From NCBI RefSeq assembly GCF_040802235.1, contig NC_133167.1:94722001-94786000 (forward strand): DNA of 64,000 nt. The letters are read 5' to 3'. Below are positions 13,401-26,100 of the stretch, piece by piece (positions within the stretch are counted from its first letter, which is position 1; each line of letters begins with the position of its first letter). The notes below the pieces were generated by a model. The model did not search any database. It was not told where the DNA came from and saw only the letters and a list, made by a program, of their open reading frames with translations. The DNA is from Manis javanica (taxonomy: Eukaryota > Chordata > Mammalia > Pholidota > Manidae). The position numbers and the translations under genes were made by a program.

Positions 13401-14272
13401 GAAGCTGGAACCCGCCCTGTTGTTTCCTCAGCCTCCTGCAGCAACACGCTGCTACCCCAGGGCATCTGCTTCTTTTCCATTGCTTCTTACTCATCTGTCA
13501 TGTTTCTAAAACAAGATATTGAAATCCACGGAGGATCACATCGTCTTATTTTGTGTCTACTCTGATTCTAGAGCAAAAAGTATGTGTGACAGAGGAGTCT
13601 TATGTGGAGAGTGATTATGCTGGTAGTCAGGTAAAATTCTCCCATTCTGTAGTTTAAACATTCTGCAGTTAGAATCCTTTTTTTGTACTTTTGAAAGGCG
13701 TATGTGTAGAAGCACTTGACACGGTCTCTCCTGACTTCCTAAGATGAAAACCAATGCCACAGTGCAAAACTAGGACAGAGAAATTTGAGGAGGGATTGGC
13801 AGAGAGTGCTTAGATAATTACTTGGGAAACAATGTTCAATGGAAGAAAATCAGTATCATTTTCCCTCAGGATATCCAGATTTTCTTCATGAAAGAGAAAC
13901 CACTAGAAAAAATAAAATATGAAAGATGGAAAGGTACTGAATCTTTCTCAGGCCTCAGAAACTAGAGCTGACAGGAATTGGAATGCTTAACCTGTGTAAC
14001 CCGTTTTTTGTGGTTTCCAAAGTAGTGATCTTTTTGTTCTTTCGCCCACCATCACCTTTGCAGAAACTGCCAGCAAACAACTACAATGGATATTGTGTGT
14101 ACACAAGTATTGGCTGGGGCGGGGTGGATAGAAAGGGCCCTTTTTGGCTTCCTGAGAGATAATACCACCAAGAGTCAGAGCAGGGAGAAGAATCCTGGGA
14201 GCAGTGTATATCTGGAAGGGTTGGTTTTGTGAGATTTGTAAAATTAGACTATCACCAAAGGAGGTCAGAGGC
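10440..14272. other. Unassigned DNA
   Basis: About 3.8 kb with no confident gene or repeat call. Composition alternates between AT-rich stretches and short balanced ones. The open frames at 10828-11073 (minus) and 13201-13565 (plus) have no domain features and no supporting splice or start context. Confidence 0.5.
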
Positions 14273-14611
14273 TGTTATGGACTAAATTGTTTCTACCCCC
14301 ATTTATGTGTTAAGGTCCTGACTTCCAATGTGACCGTACATGGAGATTGGGCCTTCACGGTAATTGAGGTTAAATGAAGCCATTAGAGGGTAGCCCTAAT
14401 CTGACAGGACTAGTGTTCTTGTAAGAAGAAAGACACCAGAGATGTTTTCCACCAGTGTTTACACACAGAGCAAAGGCGATGGGACAACATGGACGTGTTC
14501 GCCTACAAGACATCTGCCCACTCTGCTGGCAGCTTGATCCTGGATTTTTAACCTCCAGAACTGTAAGAAAATAAATTTACGTTGTTGAAGCCACCCAGTC
14601 TGTGGTATATT
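14273..14611 (-). repeat. MLT1-type MaLR LTR, left part, split by L1
   Basis: In reverse orientation this reads as a MaLR (MLT1-type) LTR. Its features include 'tgttatggactaaattg' at the outer edge, 'ggttaaatgaagccatta' near 14370, 'cctccagaactgtaagaaaataaat' near 14550, and the 'ccacccagtctgtgg' block at 14591-14605. The LTR is interrupted at 14611 by the L1 and resumes at 20651. The outer flanks read gaggc (14268-14272) and gagga (20692-20696). That is a near-perfect 5-bp target-site duplication, as expected for this class. Confidence 0.85.
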
Positions 14612-14956
14612 TTTTTTAAATTTTATTTTGGTATCATTAATCTACAATTAGATGAAGGACATTATGTTTACTAGGCTCCCCCTTCACCAAGTCTCCCCCC
14701 ATCCCCATTCACAGTCACTGCCCATCAACATAGTAAGATGCTGTAAAATCACTACTTGTCTTCTCTGTGTTGCACAGCCCTCCCCATGTGCCCCATGCAC
14801 TATACATGCTAATCATAATGCCCTCTTTCTTTTTTTCCCACCCTATCCCTCACTTCCCACCCATCCTCCCCAGTCCCTTTCCCTTTGGTAACTGTTAGTC
14901 CATTCTTGGGTTCTGTGCTTCTGCTGCTGTTTTGTTCCTTCAGTTTTCTTTTGTTC

Positions 14957-17900
14957 TTATACTCCACATATGAGTGAAATCATTTGGTACTTGTCTTTCT
15001 CCGCCTGGCTTATTTCACTGAGCATAATACCCTCTAGTTTCATCCATGTTGTTGCAAATGGTAGGATCTGATTTTTTCTTATAGCTGAGTAATATACCAT
15101 TGTGTATATGTACCACATCCTCTTTATCCATTCATCTACTGATGGACATTTAGGTTGCTTCCATATCTTGACTACTGTAAATAGTGCAGTGATAAACACA
15201 GGGGTGCATCTGTCTTTTTCAAACTGGAGTGATGCATTCGTGGGGTAAATTCCTAGAAGTGGAATTCCTGGGTCAAATGGTATTTCTATTTTGAGCATTT
15301 TGAGGAATCTCCATACTGCTTTCCACAATGGTTGAACTAATTTACGTTCCCACCAGTAGTGTAGGAGGGTTCCCCTTTCTCCACAACCTCACCAACATTT
15401 GTTGTTGTTTGTCTTTTGGATAGTAGCCATCTTTACTGGTGTGAGATGATATCTCATTGTGGTTCTAATTTGCATTTTTCTGATACAAGTGATGTGGAGC
15501 ATCTTTTCATGTGTCTGTTGGCCACCTGAATTTCTTCTTTAGAGAACTGTCTATTCAGCTCCTCTGCCCATTTTTTAATTGGGTTATTTGTTTTTGTTTG
15601 TTGAGGTGTGTGAGCTCTTTATATATTTTGGATGTCAACCCTTTATCGCATCTCCCATTTACAAATATATTCTCCCATACTGTAGGATACCTTTTTGTTC
15701 TATTGATGGTGTCCTTTCCTGTACAGAAGCTTTTCAGCTTGATATAGTCCCTTTTGTTCATTTTTGCATTTGTTTCCCTTGCCCAGGGAGATATGTTCAA
15801 GAGGTCACTCATGTTTATGTCTAAGAAATTTTTGACCATGTTTTTTTCTAAGAGTTTTATGGTTTCATGACTTACATTCAAGTCTTGATCCATTTCGAAT
15901 TTACTTTTGTGTATGGGGTTAGACAGTGATCCAGTTTCATTCTCTTACATGTAGCTGTCCAGTTTTGCCAGCACCATCTGTTGAAGAGACTGTCATTTCC
16001 CCATTGTATGTCCATGGCCCTTTTATCGAATATTAGTTGACCATATATGTTTGGGTTAATGTTTGGAGTCTCTATTGTGTTCCATTGGTCTGTGGCTCTG
16101 TTATTGTGCCAGTACCAAATTGTCTTGATTACTGTGGCTTTGTAGTAGAGCTTGAAGTTGGGGAGTGAGATCGCCCCCACTTCATTCTTCCTTCTCAGGA
16201 TTGCTTTAGCTATTCAGAGCCTTTGGTGTTTCCATATGAATTTTTGAACTATTTGTTCCAGTTCATTGAAGAATGCTGTTGGTAGTTTGATAGGGATTGC
16301 ATTGAATCCGTACATTGATTTGGGCAGGATGGCCATTTTGACGATATTAATTCTTCCTAGCCAGGAGGATGGGATGAGTTTCCATTTGTTAGTGACCTCT
16401 TTAATTTCTCTTAATGGTGTCTTGTAGTTTTCAGGGTATAGGTCTTTCACTTCCTTGGTTAGATTTATTCCTAGGTATTTAATTCTTTTGATGCTATTGT
16501 GAATGAAATTGTCTTCCTGATTTCTCTTTCTATTAGTTTATTGTTAGTGTATAGGAAAGCCACAGATTTCTGTGTGTTAATTTTGTATTCTGCAACTTTG
16601 CTGAATTCCAATATTAGCTCTACTAGTTTCAGAGTGGAGTCTTTAGGGTTTTTTATGTACAATATCATGTCATCTGCAAATAGTGACAGTTTGACTTCTT
16701 CTTTACCAATCCGGAGTCCTTGTATTTCTTTGTTTTGTCTAATTGCCATGGCTAGGACTTCCAGTACTATGTTGAATAAGACTGGGGAGAGTGGGCATCC
16801 CTGTCTTGTTCCCAATCGCAGAGGAAAACCTTTCAGCTTCTCGCTGTTCAGTATGATGTTGGCTGTGGGTTTATCATATATGGCCTTTATTATGTTGAGG
16901 TACTTGCCCTCTATACCCATTTTGTTGAGAGTTTTTATCATGAATGGATGTTGAATTTTGTTGAATGCTTTTTCAGCATCTATGGAGATGATCATGTGGT
17001 TTTTGTCTTTCTTTTTGTTGATGTGGTGGATGATGTTGATGGATTTTCGAATGTTGTACCATCCTTGCATCCCTGGGATGAATCCCACTTGGTCATGGTG
17101 TATGAACCTTTTGATGTATTTTTGAATTCAGTTTGCTAACATTTTGTTGAGTGTTTTTGCATCTACGTTCATCAGGGATATTGGTCTGTAATTTTCTTTT
17201 TTGGTGGGGTCTTTGCCTGGTTTTGGTATTAGGGTGATATTGGCTTCATAGAATGAGTTTGGGAGTATTCCCTCCTCTACTTTTTTTTGGAACACTTTAA
17301 GGAGAATGGGTATTATGTCTTCTCTGTGTGTCTGATAAAATTCCGAGGTAAATCCATCTGGCCCGGGGGTTTTGTTCTTCGATAGTTTTTTGATTATCGC
17401 TTCAATTTCGTTGTTGGTCGTTGGTCTGTTTAGATTTTCTGTTTCTTTCTGGGAGAGTCTTGGAAGGTTGTATTTTTCTAGGAAGTTGTCCATTTCTTCT
17501 AGGTTTTCTTCTAGGTTTCCCAGCTTGTTAGCATATAGGTTTTCATAGTACTCTCTAATAATTCTTTGTATTTCTGTGGGGTCTGTCGTGATTTTTCCTT
17601 TCTTATTTCTGATTCTGTTGATTTCTGTTGACTCTTTTACTCTTAATAAGTCTGGCTAGAGGCTTATCTATTTTGTTTATTTTGTCGAAGAACCAGCTCT
17701 TGGTTTCATTGATTTTTGCTATTGTTTTATTTTTCTCAATTTTATTTATTTCTTCTCTGACCTTTATTATGTCCCTCCTTCTGCTGACCTTAGGCCTCAT
17801 TTGTTCTTCTTTTTTGAATTTTGATAATTGTTACATTAGACCATTCATTTGAGATTGTTCCTCCTTCTTTAAATATGCCTGGGTTGCTATATACTTTCCT

Positions 17901-18782
17901 CTTAAGACTGCTTTTGCTGTATCCCACAGTAGTTGGGGTTTTGTGTTGTTGTTGTCATTTGTTTCCATATATTGCTGGATCTCCATTTTGATTGGTCATT
18001 GATCCTTTGATTATTTAGGAGCATGTTGTTAGGCCTCCACGTGTTTGTGAGCCTTTTTGCTTTCTTTGTACAACTTATTTCTAGTTTTATGCCTTTGTCG
18101 TCTGAAAAATTGGTTGGTAGGATTTCAATCTTTTGGAATTTACTGAGGCTCTTTTTGTGGCCTAGTATGTGGTCTATTCTGGAGAATGTTCCATGTGCAC
18201 TTGAGAAGAATGTGTATCCTATTGCTTTTGGATGTAGAGTTCTGTAGATGTCTATTAGGTCCATCTGTTCCAGTGTGTTGTTCAGTGCCTCTGTGTCCTT
18301 ACTTATTTTCTGTCTGGTGGATCTGTCCTTTGGAGTGAGTGGTGTGTTGAAGTCTCCCAGAATGAATGCATTGCATTCTATTTCCTCCTTTAATTCTGTT
18401 AGTATTTGTTTCAGATATGTTGGTGCTCCTGTATTGGGTGCATATATATTTAGAATGGTTATATCCTCTTGTTGGACTGAGTCCTTTATCATTATGTAAT
18501 GTCCTTCTTTATCTTTTGTTACTTTCTTTATTTTGAACTCTATTTTGTCTGATACTAGTATTGCAACACCTGATTTTTTCTCTCTGTTGTTTGCATGAAA
18601 TATCTTTTTCCATCCCTTGACTTTAAGTCTGTGCATGTCTTTGGGTTTGAGGTGAGTCTCTTGTAAGCAGCATATGGATGGGTCTTGCTTTTTTATCCAT
18701 TCTATTACTCTGTGTCTTTTGATTGGTGCATTCAGACCAATACATTTAGGGTGATTATTGAAAGGTATGTACTTACTGCCAT
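14957..18782 (-). pseudogene. LINE-1 ORF2 (endonuclease-reverse transcriptase), broken
   Basis: ORF2p nicks target DNA and copies the L1 RNA into it. The canonical start ATG is at 18782 (reads MAVSTYLSIITLNV). A one-base deletion right after, near 18740, shifts the frame at the catalytic Asn of the NGLN motif. The endonuclease then continues to 17902 with QETHL (near 18660), GDFN and SRIDHILG. The terminal SDH motif reads SDD because codon 18097-18099 is GAC where CAC is expected. The reverse-transcriptase core lies at 17088-16471, with [15 protein letters not shown] and FADDMILY, and looks intact as a segment. The C-terminal region reaches the stop at 14957. Frame breaks separate the segments 17902-18831, 17603-17800, 17128-17493, 16471-17088, 16214-16450, 15878-16180, 15555-15893 and 14957-15328. 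The total length equals about 1,275 codons, the normal size. Confidence 0.95.
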
Positions 18783-18928
18783 TGCAGGCTTTAAGTTTGT
18801 GGTTACCAAGGTTCAAGGTTAACTTCCTCACTATCTTACTGTCTAACTTAACTCGCTTATTGAGCTATTATAAACACAGTCTGATGATTCTTTATTTCTC
18901 TCCCTTCTTATTCCTCCTCCTTCCTTCT

Positions 18929-19836
18929 TCATATGTTGGGCATTTTGTTCTGTACTCTTTTTAGGAGTGCTCCCATCTAGAGCAGTCCCTGTAGGATGCC
19001 CTGTAGAGGTGGTTTGTGGGAGGCAAATTCCCTCAACTTTTGCTTGTCTGGGAATTGTTTAATCCCTCCTTCATATTTAAGTGATATTCGTGTTGGATAC
19101 AGTATCCTTGGTTCTAGGCCCTTCTGTTTCATTGCATTAAGTATATCATGCCATTCTCTTCTGGCCTGTAGGGTTTCTGTTGAGAAGTCTGATGTTAGCC
19201 TGATGGGTTTTCCTTTGTAGGTGACCTTTTTTTCTCTCTGGCTGCCTTTAATACTTTGTCCTTGTCTTTGATCTTTGCCATTTTAATTATTATGTGTCTT
19301 GGTGTTTTCCTCCTTGGATCCCTTGTCATGGGAGTTCTGTGTACCTCTGTGGTCTGAGAGGCCATTTTCTCCCCTAGTTTGGGGAAGTTTTCCACAATTA
19401 TTTCTTCAAAGACACTTTCTATTCCTTTTTCTCTCTATTCTTCTTCTGGTGCCCCTATAATGTGGATATTGTTCCGTTTCGATTGGTCACACAATTCTCT
19501 TAAAATTCTTTCATTCCTGGAGATCCTTTTATCTCTCTCTGCCTCAGCTTCTCAGTATTCCTGTTCTCTGTTTTCTAGTCCATTAATGGTCTCTTGCATC
19601 TTGTCCATTCTGTTTTGAAGTCCTTCCAGAGCTTGTTTTACTTCTGTATTCTCCCTCCTTAGTTCTTGCATATTTCTCTGCAAGTCCATCAGCATGGTTA
19701 TGACTTTTGTTTTGAATTCTTTTTCAGGAAGACTGGCTAAATCTGTCTCCCCAGGTTCCTTCTCAGGGGAAGATGTAGAAGATGTTGAATCTGTCTGGGT
19801 TAGTCTTGTCTGGATCAAATTTTTTTGCCTTTTCAT
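18929..19836 (-). pseudogene. LINE-1 ORF1 (RNA-binding chaperone), broken
   Basis: ORF1p normally coats L1 RNA as a coiled-coil trimer. The start ATG is at 19836 (MKRQKNLIQTRL). The first 94 codons include a Ser/Thr-rich N-terminus, then a heptad-like coiled-coil stretch (LQRNMQELRRENTEVKQAL). An in-frame TGA follows at about 19552. Reading on in the same frame there is a second stop (TAG) near 19435. The RNA-recognition part continues as ENFPKLGEKM to 19195, where a one-base deletion shifts the frame. The C-terminal block LKYEGGIKQFPDKQKLREFA is found near 19080-19020, and the element's terminal stop is near 18929. The span is 908 bases, not a multiple of three, which agrees with a net frameshift. 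Confidence 0.93.
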
Positions 19837-20650
19837 GTTGATAGGTGCAGTGGAGTGCTATTGACACATCTATCAGCTGGAAGAGTCAAGCGTCTTTCCA
19901 CTTCGCTCCTGGCCTTTCTTTACTGGGATAAGTGCGACCCCTACTGGCTTGTGTTGGGCAATCGCGTGTAGACTGGGTCTTTGTATCTTGCCGAGCCTGT
20001 ATGGAGGAGGCTCCCTTGCTGAGAATGTGGCCAGCTTCAGGCCGCTGCTCTGCTATGGCGGGGCCCTGGAGGGGTAATGGACGGGGGGCTGTTTGGCTGT
20101 TTACCTCCGTGAGGGGTCTCAGAGCTGTTGCCCAGGGGGTTAGTGTGCCCAGAATTCCCTGGAATTTCCAGCTGCTCGACTGTGACCTGGGATGCTTCTG
20201 TCCAGCTATGGGGTCCCTGTCTCTTTAAGACTTTCAAAAAGCACTTGCTTTTCTTTGTCACATGGGCGCTGGCTTCGGGACCCACTCACAGGTCCTGCTT
20301 ATGTAGTTTCCAGCACCCCATGCATGCACTGTGTCTGTGCTCTGGTGTGGATGGCTGGGGCTGGCTGTTTAGCAGTCCTGGGCTCCCTCTCCCTCTCCGC
20401 TCCGACTCCTCTCCTCCCACTGGGAGCTTGGATGAGGGGCCTTGGGTCCCACCAGGCTGTGGCTTGGATCTTACCCCTTTCACCAGGCACTGGGTTCTTG
20501 CAGGTGTGGATGTAGTCTGGCTGTTGTCCTGTGTCTTCTGGTCTCTCTTTTAGGATTAGTTGTATTTCTTGTATTTTCAAAAATATATATGTTTTTGGGA
20601 GGAGATTCCCATTGTCCTACTCATGCCGCCATCTTGGCTCCGCCCCCTGT
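19837..20650 (-). promoter_or_regulatory. LINE-1 5' UTR / internal promoter
   Basis: This is the region upstream of ORF1 in the full-length L1. It is GC-richer than the rest of the element. Its outermost bases contain a CAAGATGGCGGC motif (complement at about 20627-20639), which matches the YY1-type site known to set the start site in L1 promoters. Whether this copy is still active cannot be read from sequence. Open frames on both strands here are by-products of composition. Confidence 0.8.
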
Positions 20651-20691
20651 AGTCTGTTGTATTTTTTATGGCAACTTCAACGACTAATGCA
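20651..20691 (-). repeat. MLT1-type LTR, right part
   Basis: This continues the LTR split by the L1: 'attttttatggcaac' and 'gactaatgca', the reverse complement of the usual LTR start. Together with 14273-14611 it makes one LTR. Confidence 0.8.
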
Positions 20692-22304
20692 GAGGATAAA
20701 AGAAGATACTTCCTTATTCAAGAAGAATCACACTGTGGGTAAAATTGCAGTATCTCCAGATTCTCTCACCTGGCCTTAGTGCATCTCCGTATCAGTAGGT
20801 GTTTCCAAAGGGTGGAGAGAAGTTGTCCATCTCCATATTAATAGGTACACGGGGTGGGGGACAAGAGCATATCTAGACTTGAGAGGTTGGGTGGGGTCCC
20901 TATTTGCAGCCAGGTCATTAGAGACATGGGCGAGCACAAGGGGACAACTGCTTGTAAGCAAAAAATGATGAGTCCCACTTTATTTTTCCCTTTCAGTTAT
21001 TAAGGTTTCAAAGGTAATTTGCCCTGCACTGGGAAATTATTCCCCCGCCCCCCAACCTCAGAATTACACACACTCTTTGAGAGGTTCCCACCTGCTGAGA
21101 ACTAGCCGTGCACTGAATTCCCATTTTAGATTATAAGAGGAAATTTAAAGATGTCACCAGGAGACAGAGTGTGGGCAAGTGGAATCCCACCATGGTATCC
21201 ACTGGCAAGTACTATATTTGGCTCATAATGCCTCATTTAAATTAAGATGGAAAAATCAACATGATTTATTAAAACATTTATAATAAAAGGATTTAAACAT
21301 TATCTTGAACTTAAAATACACCTCTTCAAGTAAGTGCAACAGCATTTAAAAGAAAATGTCGAGTACCTATAGAATCCTTAACAATGTTAATACAAGGATC
21401 CACCATGAAAACATGAGCACAATGAAATTATGTAATAAAGAAACAGATGGAATGATGAAGAACTACAAATACATGTAATGTTCAATGCCAGAAATAGTCA
21501 ACGATCGAAGTTCTTCATATTGTAGAAAACTGAATTAATGTTATAGATGACAAATGACAAATTTAAGAAGTTATTTCAGAGGAAGAGTTAAGAAACAATT
21601 ATCTAAATAGAATTAAAATGAAAAGAACAACTACAAAGGACAAAGAATTTAGATTAGTATATAGATTAAAAGCAGATAAGAAGTTAGGGCCTAACTAAAT
21701 GAAACAGATTTTTTTTTCAGTCACTTGAAAATGTCATAGATGATGTGAAATCAATGGAACGGGTGAGCCATATTACAGAGTCATAACTAGTTTAACTAAA
21801 ACCAAGTTAATTCAACTATTATAGACATAACAAAGAGTATTGGTATAATTCCAATTGTAGAAACCAACAGGAGACTTTCACTCCCAGAAATATAAACTAA
21901 AAGAATACTTTCACATTTTCCTTCTAAAGACAAAAATCGTACACATTATATATGAAGTAAGCATAAAAAACCTCCGACAGATGGAGGAAAGGCAGCAGAT
22001 TGGCTAGGAATCTCAGGTTTTCTTTAGCCTCCTTTATTAGAGAAGCCAGCAACCCAGAAACATCATCAGGCTAAAACAAAGAAACTCCAAGAACAGCCTC
22101 CTCCATCCCAAAGATGAGGCAAAAGTCAACCCAACTGATTTTAGACAATATCCACTCTAACGTAGCCACACACAGAAAAATAATTGCCTTACTCCCACCC
22201 CTGCCAACAGGTCATTGTAGACACTGGACTTCCACCCTTGCCAGGCTTTAATGAGGCACCAACTCCTTTCTGGAATGCTCTCAGAGAGGGTGGAGTAGAA
22301 ATCG
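20692..22304. other. Unassigned DNA
   Basis: AT-rich, no gene. The stretch 21360-22300 is A-rich on the plus strand and might be decayed L1 upstream of the next feature, but I cannot align it with confidence. Confidence 0.45.
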
Positions 22305-22800
22305 GCAAAAACTGGAAATAGCCAAATTATTGTAACTCAAAACTAGAATAACATACATATAAATGTTTAAACAAACAGTAGTACATCTGTACCATGGAAT
22401 AGAACAGAGCAGTGAAAAGGAATGGATTATTAATACAGTAACTCAGATGGACCTTAAGGTCATTAGACTGAGTTCTTTAATTTTTTTTACAAAACCTTAA
22501 ACAATGTCACCTACTGTGGGATTCCATTTATATAACACTCTCAAAATGACAAAACAATAGAGATGGAGAACGACTTAGTGGTTGTCAGGAATTATGGGTA
22601 GTCAAGGGGAGAAAGGTGAGTGTGCTTATAACGGGAGCATGAGGGAGGTCAGTGATGGGTGAAGAGGGATGCAGTAATTCAGTCTTAGCTGCAGCTGGCA
22701 GTTAGTTATATAGATATAAAATATAAAATGGCATAGAACCATATTCACCCATTATGCAAAAGAAAAAAAACAGCACAAAAACTTAAGCACTGTAAAATAT
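22305..22800 (+). repeat. Old LINE-1 (L1M) 3' end
   Basis: Recognisable blocks in order are 'accatggaatagaacagagc' (usual L1 form: ATGGAATA..CAGCAATAAAAAGG), 'cagatggacctta', 'gattccatttatata', 'agatggagaacgacttagtggttgtc' and a G-rich stretch. These mark the C-terminal end of ORF2 and the 3' UTR of an old mammalian L1M copy. An insertion of T-rich sequence interrupts the block near 22460-22495. It is heavily decayed and non-coding. Confidence 0.75.
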
Positions 22801-23029
22801 TTTTCCATTATACACAACTTCATTTTTTGGTATGGCCACATTTTATTACAACTGTTGAAAATTTAACATCTCCATTAAGTTTTCCAATACAGTATTAAAA
22901 TTAAGACTGTAAACTAAGCCCCTCTACCCCCAAAAAACTGAATGTGAATATGAGTACAAATTTTTCCTTGAGATAGAAACTATATGATGCCACTGTAACA
23001 ATTTAAATCTCTAAGTCATTCATCAACTC

Positions 23030-23110
23030 AGATATATACATATATATATATAAACACATATCTACACATACCATATATATACAGATATATATACACATGT
23101 ATATACAGAT
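23030..23110. repeat. TA-rich simple repeat with palindromic units
   Basis: Repeated ATATATAC and TATATATA units interrupted by ACACAT. It can form short hairpins. Confidence 0.85.
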
Positions 23111-26100
23111 AGAGAGCCTGGAAAGGTAGCATATAACTGTTTTCATTGTTTTCTCCTTAGGTCTCCTCATTTATTCAATAAATATTAATTACTATTGAAA
23201 TTAGAAAAAAACTTAGTGGAATGGGAAATTTGATTTTTTTGAAAATTTTACTAAGCATATAATAAAGTGAGTACATTATAGAATTTTGGCATATTTTCTT
23301 CTGTTCATGTATCACAAACATGTAAATATGTAAACTATAGTAAGAAATAATAGGGAGTAAATTTTTAGGTTCTTTCTTAAAAATTAAATACAGTCCAAGG
23401 AAGAGTTACATATTTTTGCACTGTATATTTAGCCTCAGGGAAATAATTTTACTTTCATACTAAAATTTTTGGTAGTAATTTACCTACTTATTTTAATAAT
23501 GCAAGGGCATCGTTTTAAGAACACATAATATATATAAGAATATATATATTGGGGAATCAATTCAGCTTTATTTTAATTCACATGAAATTATATAAAACAC
23601 AAAGATATCAAGAAACAGTTCCTTTCCTGAGAGCTTAGAATTTATGTATCAGGAGGAAATCATGATTGTTCATGCTTCTCATTAAAACTAGGGTCGTGGC
23701 ACCTCCTTGCAGAGTCTTTAATTTTTGGAATGAAATTTGAGATTTTGAATCTGGGCCATCTTTTACCAGCTTTGATATGACATGACACCATGCTATTAAA
23801 ATTTTTCTTTGTAGATTGCCTTTCCTTTTGCCAGGATAAATAGCATTACATACAAATAATTTGCTTTCATTTTTAAACTCAAGTTCTGCACATTTCTTTT
23901 TATTCTAAGTCCCAGGACTGCCTGCTAATGCCTTGAATGTATATATACAAATACTAGTCTAGTAGGCCACATCAGTAATAAGAAGAGTTATAGTATTTTA
24001 AAATATTAGTTCTATAATAAATATGTTTCTAGATCTATAAGAAGATACAAAAAAATATTGAACCAAACTAAACCAGAAACAAGACAGGAAGGAGTTTTGA
24101 CATAAAAATGGAAATATTATAGAGTTTCCTTTCTGATACTGTGGAGCAACACTGTGGAGTTATCTAGTAAAGTACACTTACTATGGTTGGTTCAGTGTAT
24201 TTCAATTTATTTGGCACAGAAACTCACTTTAAATTAGAAAATTGCAGCCTCAATAAAAAATATATTAGAAGGATATGGTCTAAAAGAATTATGATTATTT
24301 TCTAGGCATTGAAACTCTGATTGGTTTGCCTTCTTTTTGCGTATCTACATTTTAGCATATTCTGAGTATTCCTGAAGTTCTCTTGGGCTTGTATTAATGG
24401 AAAGTATCACAACTAAAAACAAGAAACAAAAAAATCAAATGTCTGCTAAGGAAAGCCAGTGCTGTGAACTGGTGTGTAGTCAATTATCGCAGATGGCGTT
24501 GGGATGTTTGAGTACTTGTGGATGTGGAGATTGGACGCTGTTTTCGTGCTAGCCCAGAGTAAGAGCTGTGAGAGGGAACTCGGCAACGTGGCTGGGTGGC
24601 AGGAGACAGCTTTGGAAGATAAGATGGAAAAATCTAGAGGTTCTCAAAAACTTGCATTTGCCACTAGGATGATTTAGTTCATTGCATATTCTTGAGATGA
24701 GGATTAATTAGGTGAAACTGATTTTTGAAGTAGGGCAGTGGAATTCACATGTGAGTAAGGAAATACACAATTTTACCTTGTTTATGCTTAAGACTGCCAG
24801 AGACTTGGTGTAAAAAAAAGATGAACAAATTAAATGTGATACATGCATTTTCTATATTCTTTCTGCCGGGGCATTAATTAGTCTCTTACTTACATATTGC
24901 TCTAATTCTATAAGACCAATGTAATTTGTACAAGTAAAATATTAAGTAAAAAGATGCCTTTTCTGATTAATTTAAAAATTTGCATGTCATTTTTAAATGT
25001 GTGCATTTTTGCTTTTTAATCCTTCTTTCTTGTTCTTGCATAGTATAGATTTATTTTGCACAAGTATGCAGTATGTAGTTTTATCAATGCTAAAGTCAAA
25101 AGAGGGACATTAATTAAAATGCCTTACCCAAGACTGTAATTCCTTGGATTGAAATTTTAGCATATTTAGGTTTGATTTCTATATTTCATATTCCACACCA
25201 TATCTCACTTTAAAAGATTTCTACTGCTAAAAATTATAATTATGTTCAACAAAGGCTACTACTGTGAGATCTATAAGATAATTCATAAGCTCTGCACACA
25301 TTAGTGCATACTCTAACATGACATATCTATGTATTAGCATGTACATTTACCATGAGGGTTCAGTTTTCCTGGGATCCCTTGATAAATTTAAATGTACTTA
25401 GATTTTTTTCCTCAGCATTTGCATTTATGTCCTTTTCTCCATTATTTCCCTATCTTCTCCTCTCTGTCTGCCTCTGGTTTTCACCATCACATGTTTTTTA
25501 TACGTGCCTAATCTAACTGGTCAAAGAGCAAGCTAGCATGAATTTCTCTGGAAATGCATCTCCTAAATGTTACAAGAATGCTCAGTGGCTTCAATACTGG
25601 AAATGCCAGCAAATATCTATGTTCATCACAAACAAAGATGTAATAAGTCTTTTGCCAAACGCTATCGTCACTATCTTGACGTTTATAATTATTATAGTGT
25701 CCATCATTCTTTAGCAGCATGAAGTTATCCTGAACATCTCATACAATATAAAAAAATCAACATTTTATTTCATTTGATGCTTTAAAGGCTATCAGTTTAA
25801 TTCTGTTTGTGACTATCAAAAAACAGGATGATTACTCTGTGTAAGTTTAGATAATACTTTTCAGAGGCCATTTGTTAAGTTTCACCTAAAAACAGGGATG
25901 CTCTCATGGCTTTGTCATAGTTACCTGAGATTTATGTAGTATTTTACATCTTGAGAAATAAACATTTTGTTCTTATAAGAAGCTAAAAGGGGTTGAAAAT
26001 GTAAGCTTAATTCACATTAATGATCAGAAATATGTTTCTAAACAAAAACATATCTAGTGATAGAATTGAGATAAGATTTTTTCATTGGAGTTAGAATGCA

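Larger units (their letters stand above)
14612..20650 (-). mobile_element. Full-length LINE-1, minus strand
   Basis: A complete non-LTR retrotransposon of about 6.04 kb. Reading the minus strand, it has a 5' end with the GGAGCCAAGATGGCGGC-type motif (about 20625-20647), a roughly 0.8-kb GC-rich 5' UTR, ORF1 (19836 down to 18929), ORF2 (18782 down to 14957), a 3' UTR with a G-rich polypurine stretch, and a short A tail (T run at 14611-14617). The flanks agtctgtggtatatt (14597-14611) and agtctgttgtatttt (20651-20665) match at 13 of 15 positions. They are the expected target-site duplication. The TTTT/A-like context fits L1 endonuclease target choice. Both ORFs are broken, so the copy cannot move by itself. 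The decayed duplication and broken frames suggest it is not a very recent insertion. Confidence 0.97.

Noticed and set aside
14652..20779. Many plus-strand open frames across the L1
   Set aside because: They are antisense shadows of the minus-strand L1 ORFs.
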